From NCBI GenBank assembly GCA_020466095.1, contig CM035806.1, positions 8,847,251 to 8,911,250 of the forward strand: a stretch of 64,000 bases of DNA, read 5' to 3'. The notes under the pieces are model-generated. The model was given only the letters and a program-made list of their open reading frames with translations. It did no database searches and was not told the DNA's origin. This DNA is from Chlorops oryzae (Eukaryota > Arthropoda > Insecta > Diptera > Chloropidae). Position 1 is the first letter of the stretch, and each line of letters opens with the position of its first letter. A program made the translations under genes and the position numbers. Below, piece after piece: positions 12,680-24,284 of the stretch.

Positions 12680-13859
12680 AGTATGCCTATTAAAATGTTG
12701 AATTTTCAAACTAACAAAAAAAAGCCTACTTCAGTGAATAAAATATTCAAAAAGCACAGTTAAATGCAAAAAAATTCAAAAAAATCCAAATTTATCAAAA
12801 TCCGAGCTCTACTTATACTCTATCATCCTTGGATTTGAACAGTGTCGCCAAAAAAAAAAAAAAAAATCACATAAATGTGCCCGAGAGTTCACATGCACTT
12901 CTCACATTTTAGGGGAATTTTTGCTCTTGATTGGATGGTTTTTTTGATCCCACACATAGAATAAGCCCTTGCACATGTCATCATTGCTAGGATCAACGGC
13001 GTATTTGACGGTAGGATGAATTGAGCCATAACTCTAAATCATCTTTTATTTTGAACTAAAAACGAACATTAACCCCCTTGCCCCTCCTCCCACAACATCA
13101 TTACACCTTTATCTACTAGGATATTAACTGGTCTTTGGGGGTTCGCCAACAGTAGCGTTAAAAGTAGTAGGTACACGATAACTCTCTGTTTTCTATGTTA
13201 ACAAGACATTAAATATTTTTAATTTACATTTCGATAGTGGTTAAAATGGTTAATGACAGACTGAGGGACATAACCCACCAATGAAAATTTCCAATAAGTA
13301 TCCAGGGGCGTACTGGGCCTACGGGCAACCGTTCAAATGCCCGGTGGGCCCCCAGTGAGCTGTATCTGGGATCAATACTTATGGAGTAAGGATTTTTGTT
13401 TTTTAATATTTTTATTCTTAGGTAATGCCCGGTGGGCCTTTTGATCCCCAGTCCGCCCCTGCCCGTGGGAAATGTTTCTTAATCATTCGGAGGTACCCAC
13501 ATATGTACATATATGTACGTTTGTGAACCGATTTCCATTGGTATGTGGAGCTCTGCATTTGAATGTGCTCCATAACTTTCGTTAATCGAACAGTTCCCCT
13601 TCTCATTTTCTATATCATTTAAAGGCATTAGTTTGAAAATTAATAATATTTATTTATGTAAATTATTCATGAGCACCATTAATGAATGATCATCGGCTAC
13701 TAATATTTATGGCAGTTCTTTCTCAAATATTCATTCCATAGAACCAAATACCCAAATACCAAAATATCAAATATCCATAGATGAAAAAAACCAAAAACTT
13801 GAGTGAAACGGAGACCAATAAATTGAATTTCGAATATCGCTTCGAAAGAAAAAGGTTTA

Positions 13860-14005
<146 letters not shown>

Positions 14006-14011
14006 ATCTCG

Positions 14012-14287
14012 ACACTAGCTTACAAATAATTATTTTTGAATTTCTCAGGAGATCTCAATGCACTTCTTCCATGGACTTTAACCTTCTAACAGCATGAAAA
14101 CAATATTTTAAAAAATTTTTACACTAATTATAAAATTATTACTTTGCCATTTATCCATACATTTCGAATTTTAGTACCTAATTTAACTTTATATTTGTAT
14201 TTCTTTTGTAAAAAAATAAGCCCAAGGTCATATAAAAAGTGCATTGAGATCTTCTGAGAAAAAAAAAATTTTTTTGTAAGCTAGTGT
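14012..14287. mobile_element. Inverted-repeat element with ACACTAGCTTACAAA ends
   Basis: The left arm (ACACTAGCTTACAAA, then TCTCAGGAGATCTCAATGCA) is mirrored by TGCATTGAGATCTTCTGAGA and then TTTGTAAGCTAGTGT. It is 276 bp and noncoding. Related parts lie at 8870-10610 and 52935-53545. No clean target duplication was identified. Confidence 0.75.
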
Positions 14288-14690
14288 TGTCATAATATTC
14301 ACACTCTTCCAAAGAAGACGACACTTTGGAATCGGATTGGAGTCTTCTTCTTAAAAGCTAACTTATACGATCGTGTGTGCTTGTGTGTATTCAATGCGGT
14401 TGAATTGAGGTTCTATAAAATTTATTGCTATGAAAACCTTGACTTATCATTTATTTAGAATTTAGTGGAATATTATTTTAATAGCCTTTATAAATTGTCC
14501 GAAGAGCTCAAATATCGTTAGAAAAGACATCAATGTTTTGTCTCCCATCAAAGTTTTCAATTTAATATTAAATAAAATTTTTTGAAATAAATTTGTTCAT
14601 CAGAAAAACCGGAATAAAATAATAGAACTTTTACGAAAAATTAATAATAGTATTAATAAAAAAAAAAAATCGTTTCTCTGAATATTGCAG

Positions 14691-14896
14691 CAGCAGAGCG
14701 CCAGATTTCTTGGGCCTGGTATAAGGGAAAAGAGTCCAACACCACCAATAGCACACCAAGCGAGCAGTCATTGTGGAAATGCTGCCGTCGCAAACAACAA
14801 TCACCTTCTCTACAGATCATCCTCCTCATGTTCCGATATTTGTGATCACAGTACAAAGCCATTTGGCACCGTTTATAGCAGCGATTCATTTAGAAG
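14691..14896 (+). CDS. ap: apterous, first recognised coding exon (exon 2 by comparison with Drosophila)
   Basis: This exon encodes the N-terminal region of Apterous, a nuclear LIM-homeodomain transcription factor. In flies Ap specifies dorsal wing identity and neuronal fates and works with the LIM cofactor Chip/LDB. It follows an acceptor ATATTGCAG and reads QQSARFLGPGIREKSPTPP, later DICDHSTKPFGT, closely matching the N-terminus of Drosophila Ap as I know it. It ends in a split serine codon (AG|C) before donor GTAAGC. The frame is open upstream only through the splice acceptor, so the initiator ATG must lie in an earlier exon outside the recognised part. This region has no known domain. The neighbouring exon continues in phase 2. 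The identity is very secure; the choice of acceptor (14691 or 3 bp later, CAGCAG) is ambiguous. Confidence 0.93.
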
Positions 14897-15263
14897 GTAA
14901 GCACGGACGCGCACCGCATCGCACCGCACAACCATACAGATAAATTAAGTGTGGCCTGGGTGTCGGTGTATGCGATGCGTTCATACACGAGCGCATAAAT
15001 CAATTAATAAGTGCATAAAATTTTCAACAAATCAATTTCAATAATTTAAGCGTTGGCAAAAAGTATAAAAATAAAATTTAAAAAATTTTTAAAAATTTTA
15101 AGAAAATTTAAAAAAAATAAAATAAATTTTCTTAATTAAAAAAAAAATTATAAGAAAATAAAAGAAGACGAAAAAAAGACGATTAGAATGTTTATTTATT
15201 TTATTTTATTTTATTTTATTATTTATTTATTGAAATGTTGCTTTGTTTTCTTCAAATTGACAG

Positions 15264-15483
15264 CTATGAAACAGCAGTTGCTGGCGCATCATTTGACGAA
15301 TCGTCAATCAAGTATTCCATCAGTCGTAGTCGAACAGAATGCACTGAGATTAGCGATGAAACCAATTCTGGCATATCATTCAAAACTGAACCGTTCGGCC
15401 CGCCCAGCAGTCCCGAATCGAATTGCGAGGCAAACTTGACACGCAGCCCGGACGATTGCGCTGGCTGCGGTCGAATAATACAG
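15264..15483 (+). CDS. ap: apterous exon 3: N-terminal region and start of LIM domain 1
   Basis: The acceptor is AAATTGACAG. The exon completes the split serine codon and reads YETAVAGASFDESS, then SISRSRTECTEISDETNSGI, SFKTEPFGPPSSPES, and finally DDCAGCGRIIQ. The C-A-G-C pair is the first zinc-binding CxxC of LIM domain 1 (residues 134-137, counting from the first recognised exon). The exon ends in phase 0 at CAG|GTAATT. It is an acidic, serine-rich linker followed by the LIM start, as in Drosophila Ap. A hAT-type element (15533) with another element nested in it begins only about 50 bp after the donor. Confidence 0.96.
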
Positions 15484-15532
15484 GTAATTCAAATTGACAG
15501 GGAATACGAAAAATCAATTTACTTATATTAAC

Positions 15533-16261
15533 TAGGCATGCCAATGCCGGGATCCCGGGATTTAAAAAAAATTGTATTAAATCGATAAATTCGTAGAAAA
15601 AATCGTTTGAATCTGTTAAATCGTTTAGAGCATGTTTCCACATAGTGCATTAACTATATGCATTAAAGTTAACGCATATAGTTAATCACTGTCGTTTCCA
15701 CTTGCGGACTGAGCATTAACTAATCAGCTGATTTCGTCGGAAGCTGATGTAAAAAAAGGTGAAAAATACCCCTTTCTTATATTTTGGTAGATATAAACGA
15801 TATATGGATATATTACAATCTTCATTTGATTTCAATGTGTGAAATAGCTTAAATATTTTTACTTATTCCTTGGATTTTCGATTTTCAATTTGATTTTTAT
15901 TTCAGCGGTTCTTTTGATTTGACAGACCGGTTGTTATTTTACGTACTTTTCTATTCAGGGGTGCAATTTTTCGTAATATTTGCAAGCAAGACCAAATGCA
16001 ACCATGATGTTTTATCTGCGTTAAATTTTAATGCATGCATAATTGAGGTGATTAACTTGACATTTTTGTATGGGTAATCACATTTTTAATCATGCGTTAA
16101 CGAGTTAATGCAGGTAATTGAGTTAATGCACTATGTGGAAACATGCTATTAATCGAAGTTAAAATAAATGGATGTGTTAATTAAACTTTTGTTGAATAGC
16201 CAAGAAAACCACCGGGACTAATTCCGGGATCCCGGGATATCCCGGGATTTTGACATCCCTA
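15533..16261. mobile_element. hAT-type element with nested TTA-flanked element
   Basis: A 729-bp noncoding element. It starts TAGGCATGCCAATGCCGGGA and ends in CCCGGGATTTTGACATCCCTA, with inverted GGGATCCCGGGAT blocks at both ends. It is flanked by perfect 8-bp repeats ATATTAAC (15525-15532 and 16262-16269). TAGGG-like ends and an 8-bp TSD fit hAT. Positions 15628-16148 are a separate insertion. Confidence 0.88.
15628..16148. mobile_element. Nested element with GAGCATGTTTCCAC ends and TTA duplication
   Basis: The left end GAGCATGTTTCCACATAGTG is mirrored by CACTATGTGGAAACATGCTA, and TTA flanks both sides (15625-15627 and 16149-16151). Inner blocks GCATTAAC/GTTAATGC are also inverted. A 3-bp TTA duplication fits the PIF/Harbinger superfamily. 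It sits wholly inside the hAT-type element and so inserted later. Confidence 0.7.
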
Positions 16262-16605
16262 ATATTAACCCTTTTTAATTAAGGCCAGGTTTGGCATCAA
16301 CATTCTAAAGAGATGCTTTAAGGGGTCATTCTGATGTGAACGCGTAAATTTTTTCTCCTTTTTTTTTTTTGAGAATATTTTTTTGCAAGACGAAAAAATT
16401 TAAATCATTTTAATTTTTTTTTATATACTTTTACTTGTAACGTAAGGAAGCATTACACTGTTACACTGGCTTTTGACTAAATATTTGGAATTTCCGTTGC
16501 AAAAAAAAAAAGAAGCTTCAAACAGTGGCAAATATATTTGACTAAGCGTATTATTTTTATTACAAATATTTCATTCAAACGCCAAACAGTGTAAATCCCC
16601 ATTTG

Positions 16606-17731
16606 TATATGGGTATTTCTAGAAAAAAGTAAACTTTTTGTCACGTCCGAGTCTTTCTAATCTGCATTAAATTTTTATACCCGACACACTCTGTGTCGAG
16701 GTATATTGCGTTTGTGTGTAACACCCAGAACCAGTCGAGATAGCCCATACAAAATATGTATAGAAATGATCAGCGTCACTAGGAGATTCGATTTAGCCAT
16801 GTCCGTCTGTCAGTCTGTCTGTCTGTCAGTCAGTCTGTCTGTCAGTCTGTCAGTCTGTCAGTCAGTCGTCTGTCAGTCTGTCAGTCTGTCTGTCTGTATA
16901 CAGTTTTCTTATCGAAGAAGTTGAGTTATCTTGAAGAAATTTGGTATGCGTGCTCACGGCGACATGAGTAAGAACAAGTTCGAGAATGGACCCGATCGGA
17001 CCATTTTTAGGGGTACCTCTAGTACTAGGGTCTGTTACGAAAATCACAAAAACTGCTCTAAAACCGATGTTTTACAAGATATTTTGATGAAATTTGGCAT
17101 TTGAACATATTTTAGGCCAATTAATGTGATTTACAAAAATTAGAAAAATGGGCGTGGCAGAAGGGCGTTTTTCGAAAATTGTCTCCTACTCCCGAAACGC
17201 CTATGGCACTTGAACGAAAATTGGCACTTATACTTCCTTTGTAGCCATAAACATCTTGCCCAAAAATTTTCTTGATCGGTCCATTATTAAGGGTACCTCC
17301 AGTACTAGGGTCTGTCAAAAAACATCTCAAAACTGCCCCAAAATCTGGCTTTTTCCAAATATTTCAATGAAACTTAGAATTTGCGCGTATATTTAAGCCT
17401 CCGATCAGAATTCCGAAAAATTGGAAAAGTGGGCGTGGCAAAGGAGCGGTTTTCATAAAGAAATTAAACAAAAGTCGGTATATGGGGCCCCTATGGCCTT
17501 TAAACAACTCCTGATATTAAAAATTATTTGAAGATGTGTGTCTGTGTCGGGTATTCTATTGTCAGGCTCGCCTGACTATAACACCCTTACTTGTTATAAA
17601 TATATAAAGGTCCCCAAGAGCTGCGCGATAATAGTTAGAAACGAAATTAGTTACCATTTTCCACATTCTTCAATTCGGGACTTAAAATTACTAAAGTAAC
17701 TCTGTCACGTCCGTTTGGAAATACCCATATG
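16606..17731. mobile_element. Element with CATATGGGTATTT ends, split by a Tc1-like insertion
   Basis: The left part (TATATGGGTATTTCT, then CTTTTTGTCACGTCCGA) and right part (GAGCTGCGCGATAATAGTTA, TTCAATTCGGGACTTAAAAT, AATACCCATATG) together match the uninterrupted 198-bp copy at 39421-39618. The 16677-17595 element is inserted between them. A third, broken copy brackets 23302-24145. Confidence 0.7.
16677..17595 (+). mobile_element. Tc1-like noncoding element, copy A
   Basis: It starts ATACCCGACACACTCTGTGT and ends in CTGTGTCGGGTATTC, then CAGGCGAGCC-type sequence and CACCCTTACTTGT. Inside are CACTAGGAGATTCGATTTAG, CCATGTCCGTCTGTC, a GTCT/GTCA tetranucleotide tract (16799-16898) and several GTGGGCGTGGC-like phrases in degenerate repeats. 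The layout resembles short noncoding Tc1-type elements of Drosophila. A reverse copy is at 56311-57211 and a partial one at 30421. No transposase is present. Confidence 0.7.
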
Positions 17732-17877
17732 CCGATCAAACGGAAAATGTTTATCAAATATACATATGTTAAATATTTTATTTCAAATATTTGTTCAAAT
17801 CCCAAACAGTGTAATACTAGTTTTAAACAGCAGAAAAAAAATTTTTAAAAAATGTAAAAAAATTTTTTTTTACATTA

Positions 17878-18030
17878 GGGGTATTCACAAAGGCGTCGGA
17901 AAATAGGAAAGTCGTAAAATTTTAACTGCTTAAAAAGTTGTGCAAGATACAAAAAAAAGTTTAAAAAATTTTTAAGAAGTCGCATTTTTCCGATTTTCCG
18001 ACGTTTTTAACACGCCTTTGTGAATACCCC
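17878..18030. mobile_element. TA-flanked miniature element (GGGGTATTCACAAAGGCG ends)
   Basis: A 153-bp inverted repeat. GGGGTATTCACAAAGGCGTC is mirrored by CGCCTTTGTGAATACCCC, with TA on both sides (17876-17877 and 18031-18032). It is related in end pattern to the elements at 7664 and 48742. Confidence 0.85.
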
Positions 18031-18136
18031 TATTGTTAATATTTTTTTTTTAAGTCAAATTATACACTAAAAAAAATTAGGTCGTAGAGACTGTTTATGA
18101 TGTCTGAAACAAAAAAGTCGAATCAATTATTCTTAA

Positions 18137-19299
18137 CAGGGATCGGCAGTAATAATATTTTCAGCAATATTATCGGTACTAATTGCGGATTGACCAAAAA
18201 TTTTTATTCTTTTATTCTTGATTATTGAATAAAAAGAAATCACGAATTGCAAAAATAAAATTTCTGAATAATGAAAAATTGATATTTCAAAGTGAAAAAA
18301 TTTGGATTGATAATATGAAAATACTTATAAAAATAAAAATTGCGATTGCTTAAAAAATCGAAATTTTAGATAAAAGGATTATGAATTGATTGAGTAATGA
18401 ATAATCAGTCTTTTTGTATTACGGATTATTCAGGAAATCAATATTCATACTTCCAAGATTATGGATTATTTGAATAATCAATATTCATATTCCCAGGATT
18501 ATGGATTATTTCAATAATCAATATTCATACTCCCAAGATTATGGATTATTTGAATATTCAATATTAATATTCCCAAGATTATGGATTATTTGAATAAAAG
18601 TCGAGATATCCCATTGGAAATTGGTATGGAAATAATCAGCTGCTCCAGTAGATCCGATTGACACGTTTTTTTATACCCGACATAGTTTGAGTCCAAGGTA
18701 TATTGCGTTGCGTGTGGTTGTGTATTACAGACAGCACCAGTCGCAATATACCTTGGACTCAAACTATGTCGGGTATAAAAAACGTGTCAATCGGATCTAC
18801 TGGAGCAGCTGATTATTTCCATACCAATTTCCAATGAGATATCTCGACTTTTATTCAAATAATCCATAATCTTGGGAATATTAATATTGAATATTCAAAT
18901 AATCCATAATCTTGGGAGTATGAATATTGATTATTGAAATAATCCATAATCTTGGGAATATGAATATTGATTATTCAAATAATCCATAATCTTGGAAGTA
19001 TGAATATTGATTTCCTGAATAATCCGCAATACAAAAAGACTGATTATTCATTACTCAATCAATTCATAATCCTTTTATCTAAAATTTCGATTTTTCAAGC
19101 AATCGCAATTTTTATTTTTATAAGTATTTTCATATTTTCAATCCAAATTTTTTCACTTTGAAATATCAATTTTTCATTATTCAGAAATTTTATTTTTGCA
19201 ATTTGTGATTTCTTTTTATTCAATAATCAAGAATAATTAAGTATGGAAAAATTTATAATCAAAAAATCAAAATTCAAAAATTTTTTTTGCCGATCCCTG
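18137..19299. mobile_element. Giant foldback hAT-type element
   Basis: A 1163-bp element made of two inverted arms of about 560 bp around a loop near 18707-18741. The ends are CAGGGATCGGCA and TGCCGATCCCTG, flanked by perfect 8-bp repeats ATTCTTAA (18129-18136 and 19300-19307), fitting hAT. Each arm contains about four 41-bp subrepeats with the phrase AAGATTATGGATTATTTGAA. Near the hinge each arm also carries the tip of the Tc1-like family (TATACCCGACATAG). Arm similarity is very high by eye. Confidence 0.9.
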
Positions 19300-19482
19300 A
19301 TTCTTAAGTACGTCTGTCGTTATCGTCCGTACCAGAATTATAAAATATTATTGAAAAAAAAAAACAAACAATGGCGGACTGTGTAAAAAAAAAATTTGTC
19401 TTTTAAAATCGTTAAAATTAAGAAGCTATTGACGAAAAAAAATACAATTCTGGTACCTGCGAGAACTACTAGTAAGTGGAAG

Positions 19483-20031
19483 CAGTGGCGTGTCTAGAGA
19501 AATACTGCTTTGATAGTGCTTATATTTTCCACAGTGGTATATTGAACAATTATAAGACATTAACCCAAAAAAAATTGGGGGGGGGCTAGAGGAAGTTTAG
19601 AGAGTTATGGACCAAAAACCAAAAAAATCTGAAAAATTTATGGCGTCCGATTTGGATGAAAATTTATATATAGAATAAGTGAAAAATTCTAAGAATTTTA
19701 GCACTAAAATTTTTTTTTAAAAACTGGTCCTTTCTGGACCAGTTTGGAACTAGACCCTAACTAGACTAGTTGTAATCGGTTTCTTGAAAAAATTTTGACG
19801 CCAAAATTCTTAGCATTTTTCCCTTATTCTATATATAAATTCTCATCCAAATCGGACGCCATAAATTTTTCGGATTTTTTTGGTTTTTGGTCCATAACTC
19901 TCTAAACTTCCTCTAGCCGCACCCCCCTCCCCCCCAAAAAACTTTTTGGGTTAATGTCTTATAATTGTTCAATATACCACTGTGGAAAATATAAGCACTA
20001 TCAAAGCAGTATTTCTCTAGACACGCCACTG
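19483..20031. mobile_element. Foldback hAT-type MITE, copy 2
   Basis: A 549-bp element of the same family as 4560-5098, with CAGTGGCGTGTC ends. The asymmetric centre (ACTGGTCC...GACTAGTTGTAATCGG) is reversed relative to copy 1. The flanks are perfect 8-bp repeats AGTGGAAG (19475-19482 and 20032-20039). It is noncoding and lies in the ap intron upstream of the LIM1 exon. Confidence 0.93.
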
Positions 20032-20575
20032 AGTGGAAGAATATACTACAGTTTGAAAGCAATTGGTTGGTTAGTTTGCCCTATAGGACATTCACCGTTC
20101 CAGAAAATGATGTTTCGCGAACGCGAAAAACGCGATTAAAGCCTCAAGAGCAGAAAAAGTCGCTTATGGCGCGTCGGCAATTATGCGCTGCAACTTTTTC
20201 AAAACTTGAAATTTCGGTCTGATATTTTGACAGCATATGTGAAGGTATTTTCTCAATAAGTTTTACTATCGAAATATGAAAGAAAAAAAAAAAATTTAAA
20301 AGTGCTTTCATCAGAATAACCACTTAACCTCGGCTCAACACCAGCTAAAGCATTTAACGGGAAAAATATAAAGAAAATATGTTCATACGTCACCAGTGCG
20401 TGCGAGAGGGTTAATAGAAGAATGATTTGATGCGTAACGAATGTTTATTTTAATTTTAATTTTTTCTTATTATTAAGTCAAAGTCAGAGCACCTACAATG
20501 AAAACGTTCACAGTTTCATTCTGACTGAATTTTCGTATTTTTTTTTATTTATTTATTTATTTTTTTTTTTTGCAG

Positions 20576-20715
20576 GATCGTTACTACCTCTCCGCCGTGG
20601 ATAAGCGGTGGCACGTCAGCTGTCTGCAATGTTATGCATGTCGACAACCACTAGATGGGGAATCGTCGTGTTACTCGCGAGACGGCAATATTTACTGCAA
20701 AAGTGATTATTATAG
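20576..20715 (+). CDS. ap: apterous exon 4: body of LIM domain 1
   Basis: It follows a long T-rich tract and acceptor TTTTTGCAG. It reads DRYYLSAVDKRWHVSCLQCY, then ACRQPLDGESSCYSR and DGNIYCKSDYY, and ends in a split arginine codon (AG|G) before donor GTGAGT. It supplies the remaining zinc ligands of LIM1: the H and C of HVSC, then CxxC (LQC/YAC), the C of SSC, and YCKSD. The domain spans residues 134 to about 187 of the recognised protein. LIM domains bind the LID of Chip/LDB rather than DNA. All expected ligands are present. The following intron, 20716-47765, is 27 kb and carries most of the mobile elements in the window. Confidence 0.97.
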
Positions 20716-22741
20716 GTGAGTTTGTTTGCACATGTTCGCAGGTACAAAAATAACAACAACAACAACAACAACAATAGCAATAGCAACAAAAACAAAACAG
20801 AACAGGTCCGTGTTTTCCGCTAGACTTAAAATTCAGCTAACCGGTCGACTCAACTCAATCATTGGATGGATTCACCATGTTAACCAAGAGCTCTAAAGCT
20901 AGGAAAAAAAGAAACGGCATGTTGCAACTTGCCAACTTAAACGCAATTCGATGTATTCTTTCATCACCGCGCAGTCGCGATTCTTCTCCGGCTCCAATGG
21001 GGACGAAAATGGGGAACACGACGAACAAGAATAGGCAGAACAAGATGATGAAGAGGGGCTGAGGGAGAGGGCGAGGGAGAAGGAGAAGGGGAGGTAAAAG
21101 AAAATCAAGGTTCAGAGAACTTGAAATGAATCCTATGAAAATTCTCTTGACTGAATTCAAAAACAAAAACAAAACAAAACCAAAAACAAACAAAAAGAAA
21201 AAATACAAAAAAAAAATTTTTTTTAAATAACTTAAAAAAATAATAAAAAGAAAAAAAAAAAACGAATCCAAATCGAAAAAAGAAAGAATAATAATGAGGA
21301 AGAAAATTCCAGCTTAAGAGCTTCTTCTCTACGCTACAATTTAAAGCGCTTTTAAGATCCTCCTCAAATGGATTTGCTTCCGATTTGCAACAAAAAAAAA
21401 AAAAAAAAAAAAAATGAAAAAAATGAAAAAAAAACCCGCAAAACGCTCTTGTGAAATGTGCTGTCGCAAATCTTTGATGCTTCGCTGATAAACTTGCCCA
21501 CTCGAACATAGCGACGAACGCCTGAAAATGATTTCTTAGCACGCAATCGAAAAAATTTATGCGAACTCGCACTCCCCGCACGCTGCACGCTGCACGGCAC
21601 TCGCCGGCGTTGTTCGGACGCGCTTTCTAGGCGACTGAAATGGGAACCTACAGGTTGGTCGTTGGACTGACTGACAGACAGACAGACGAACGAAGGAACG
21701 AACAACTTCGTGACGGTCGGAAATAGAGCTACTATAACTTTAAGGGCGTAATCCAGGCTTTGATGAAGGGGGACAAAATTGAAGTCGATTTTTACTTGCA
21801 TGACTTATGGATTTTTAAAGGGGTTGGGGGCCACCGTTAACCCACTCCCCCCATTAAACGCGCCCTTGGGTATATCGTTTAATATCGTGACTGCGTGTTC
21901 TCTCCGCTTGTAGAAGAGAGAGAGCGAGAGAGCGAGTTTAGGCTCCCCGGGTCCAGATTTCAAGAAGGCCGTTCGTGCTGCATTGAGAGTCTATGTACAT
22001 CTCGCGCCACAACGGCATTTGTGGCTCAAAAGGAAAAGCGGAAAGAAAGAAAAGGGTATGGAAAAGGGTAAATAAAAAGAGGGGGCTCCAAATGCGCAAA
22101 ATTCTTCGCGGTCCGTGGTCCGGTCCGTCGTTGCAGTGTCATGCAATCGCACAATTGCGAAATTAGCACAACACACTGGTACACGCTTAGTATACGCTTA
22201 GTGTTGGGACACACGTCGTAATAATTAAAGTTCTTAGCAATAATTTCATGGATTGCTGCATAAAGTGCAACGAGCAAAGTCGCCAGAGATACAATTACAG
22301 TTTTTTTTTTAATTCTTTTTTTTTTTTTGGTAAGCCCCCCTTTTCAAGCTGCACTCGGATCAACGCTAGATCGTAATTGCTGGGATAAGAGAATTGCACA
22401 TAACGTGAACACAATCATTTTTTCCTGCCCTGCAAAGTCCAGAGAGTTTATTGCCGTTTAGAAAACAAAAAAAAAAAATAAATAAAAAAATAAAAGAAAA
22501 TTATGGCTTGATCCCAAATGAAGAAAGTCAAGAGCCCATTCCATTAGAGGAAAATGAATTTTGTGGAAATTGGAATTCTCGTAGAAATGTTATTACGATT
22601 TAACAAAAACCTTCGGGCTGTGGAGAAGTGGATTCCTATCGCTGTATTTCTTGAAGGTTTCAAGGAGTATAATAATGGATTCGATCAGAGGGATAATTAT
22701 TTTATAGGTATAAACAGCGGATTAACCTTATAGGCAACAAA

Positions 22742-22916
22742 CAGGCCCGTAGAGAGAAGTTTGGGGCACGGTGGATTTTTTTCCCGGGCTCCTCAAAGAA
22801 ATTTGCGACCAAAAAAAAAAAAAAAAAAAACAAAATACCCTTGCCAATTGCGGGCCCCTTCAGAAAGCCCGGCCCGGGGGAAATCCCCCTTTTCCACCCC
22901 TCTCTACAGGCCTGCC
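22742..22916. mobile_element. CAGGCC-ended element fragment, GC-rich
   Basis: The ends CAGGCCCGTAGAGAG and CTCTCTACAGGCCTG are inverted. Inside are CCCGGG, GGGCCCC and CCCGGCCCGGGGG blocks resembling 51840-52146. The flanks GCAACAAA and CCAACATA agree at six of eight positions, suggesting an eroded 8-bp duplication. Confidence 0.5.
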
Positions 22917-23095
22917 AACATAGGCAGTTGTCTAGGGCGGCAAACTTTCAGAATTCAGACCGTCCGGGAATGCATCAATTACGAAAAGGCCGAAAATCTA
23001 AGGCTGCCAACATAGGCAGTTGTCTAGGGCGGCAAACTTTCAATTCAGACCGTCAATGCATCAATAACAGAAAAGGCGAAAATTAGGCTGCTGCC
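22914..23095 (+). repeat. Tandem duplication of about 85-90 bp
   Basis: CTGCCAACATAGGCAGTTGT, CTAGGGCGGCAAACTTTCA, AATTCAGACCGTC and ATGCATCAAT occur twice in order (from about 22912 and 23003). A third partial start is at 23091 (GCTGCTGCCTGAGGCGGC). Confidence 0.85.
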
Positions 23096-23139
23096 TGAGG
23101 CGGCAAAATCTCAACTGCGTATGACGGCATATTGTCTTA

Positions 23140-23280
23140 GGGCCAAGGTACAATAGTCCGAGAGTCGTGCGTGAAACAGTCTGTCTCAATCTCCCTCTAT
23201 ATCTCTGTATCTCTCACTCTCTCTCTCTCCCACTTTCTCTCGCACGCACGCATTACTCTCGGGCTATTGTACCTTGACCC
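23140..23280. mobile_element. PIF/Harbinger-like MITE
   Basis: A 141-bp inverted-repeat element with ends GGGCCAAGGTACAATAGTCC and GGGCTATTGTACCTTGACCC, flanked by TTA (23137-23139 and 23281-23283). A GGGCC start and 3-bp TTA duplication are typical of PIF/Harbinger MITEs. The centre is a CT-rich tract. It lies within a broken copy (23302-24145 and flanks) of other repeats. Confidence 0.8.
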
Positions 23281-24284
23281 TTAATCCGCCCCTGCTTATA
23301 TAGGAATTTTCTAGGAAACAAAAAAACGTTTTTGTCGCGTCCGTATATATCTGATTCCCTTTACGAACTGCATAGAAATTATTATAAATATGAAAGTCCA
23401 CATAAACTTCATAAAAAATATTCAGGAACTAGAGATGTAAAAGTGCAAAAGTTTACACTACTCGAGTGTATTCGTTATTTTTCGTCAAGTACTCGTTACT
23501 AAGTACTCGTTACATTTTTCTAAATATTGTTCATTCATTCATCAAATAACTCATGATACAAGAAAACAAGATAGCGCCACTTGAGAGAGGAAACGTCACA
23601 AACTCAAAATCGCGATTCGTTGTTGTTGTTTCCCATGTTAAACCGGCTTTTTACTTTTTTGAATAGCATGGGAAACAACAACAATTTCTCGCTCAGTGAC
23701 GTCACAAATTCAATTTTCGGCTCTCAAAGAGAGCCTCAAAATAGCGGTACTGAAGTGGCGCTATCTTGTTTTCTTGTATCATGAAATAACTCAAGGTTGA
23801 TAGAGAAATCAAAACTCCTTCATGCTCTTTGAATAGTCACCCAGTACATAGTAATCAAATATCAACTCAATTCACTCTACTACCATATAAACTGTTTTGC
23901 GGACCCATTATTTTAGTTCCTAATTAAATACTCCGGCAACCATCAGCTGGCATGTGTGCAAAAGAAAAGTACTAGTAACGAGGTACTTTTATCAGTAACG
24001 AGACGTTATTGATTAATAACTACACTAATCGTTACTTTTTACCGAATAGCAACGATCTATCAGGACAAAATACTATTTACCGCATTCTTGAATTCGGGAC
24101 TTAAAGTTACTTACATGCGGCGGAAATTCCCATATTCATAAGGAGAGGAGAGGATCATTTTTTCTCTAGGGCTCTTAGGGCGAAAAACTTATTTATTATT
24201 GCTCTTAAAGGAGTAATTAAAAGAGAGAAAGAGCTTTTATGGTGATATTTTGGGGCGGAAAATATTGTCTAGATGCTATGTTCT

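Noticed and set aside
20855..21801. Large minus-strand open frames rich in Phe and Leu
   Set aside because: They are antisense to A-rich intron DNA of ap, so the phenylalanine-rich translation is an artefact of A-tracts.
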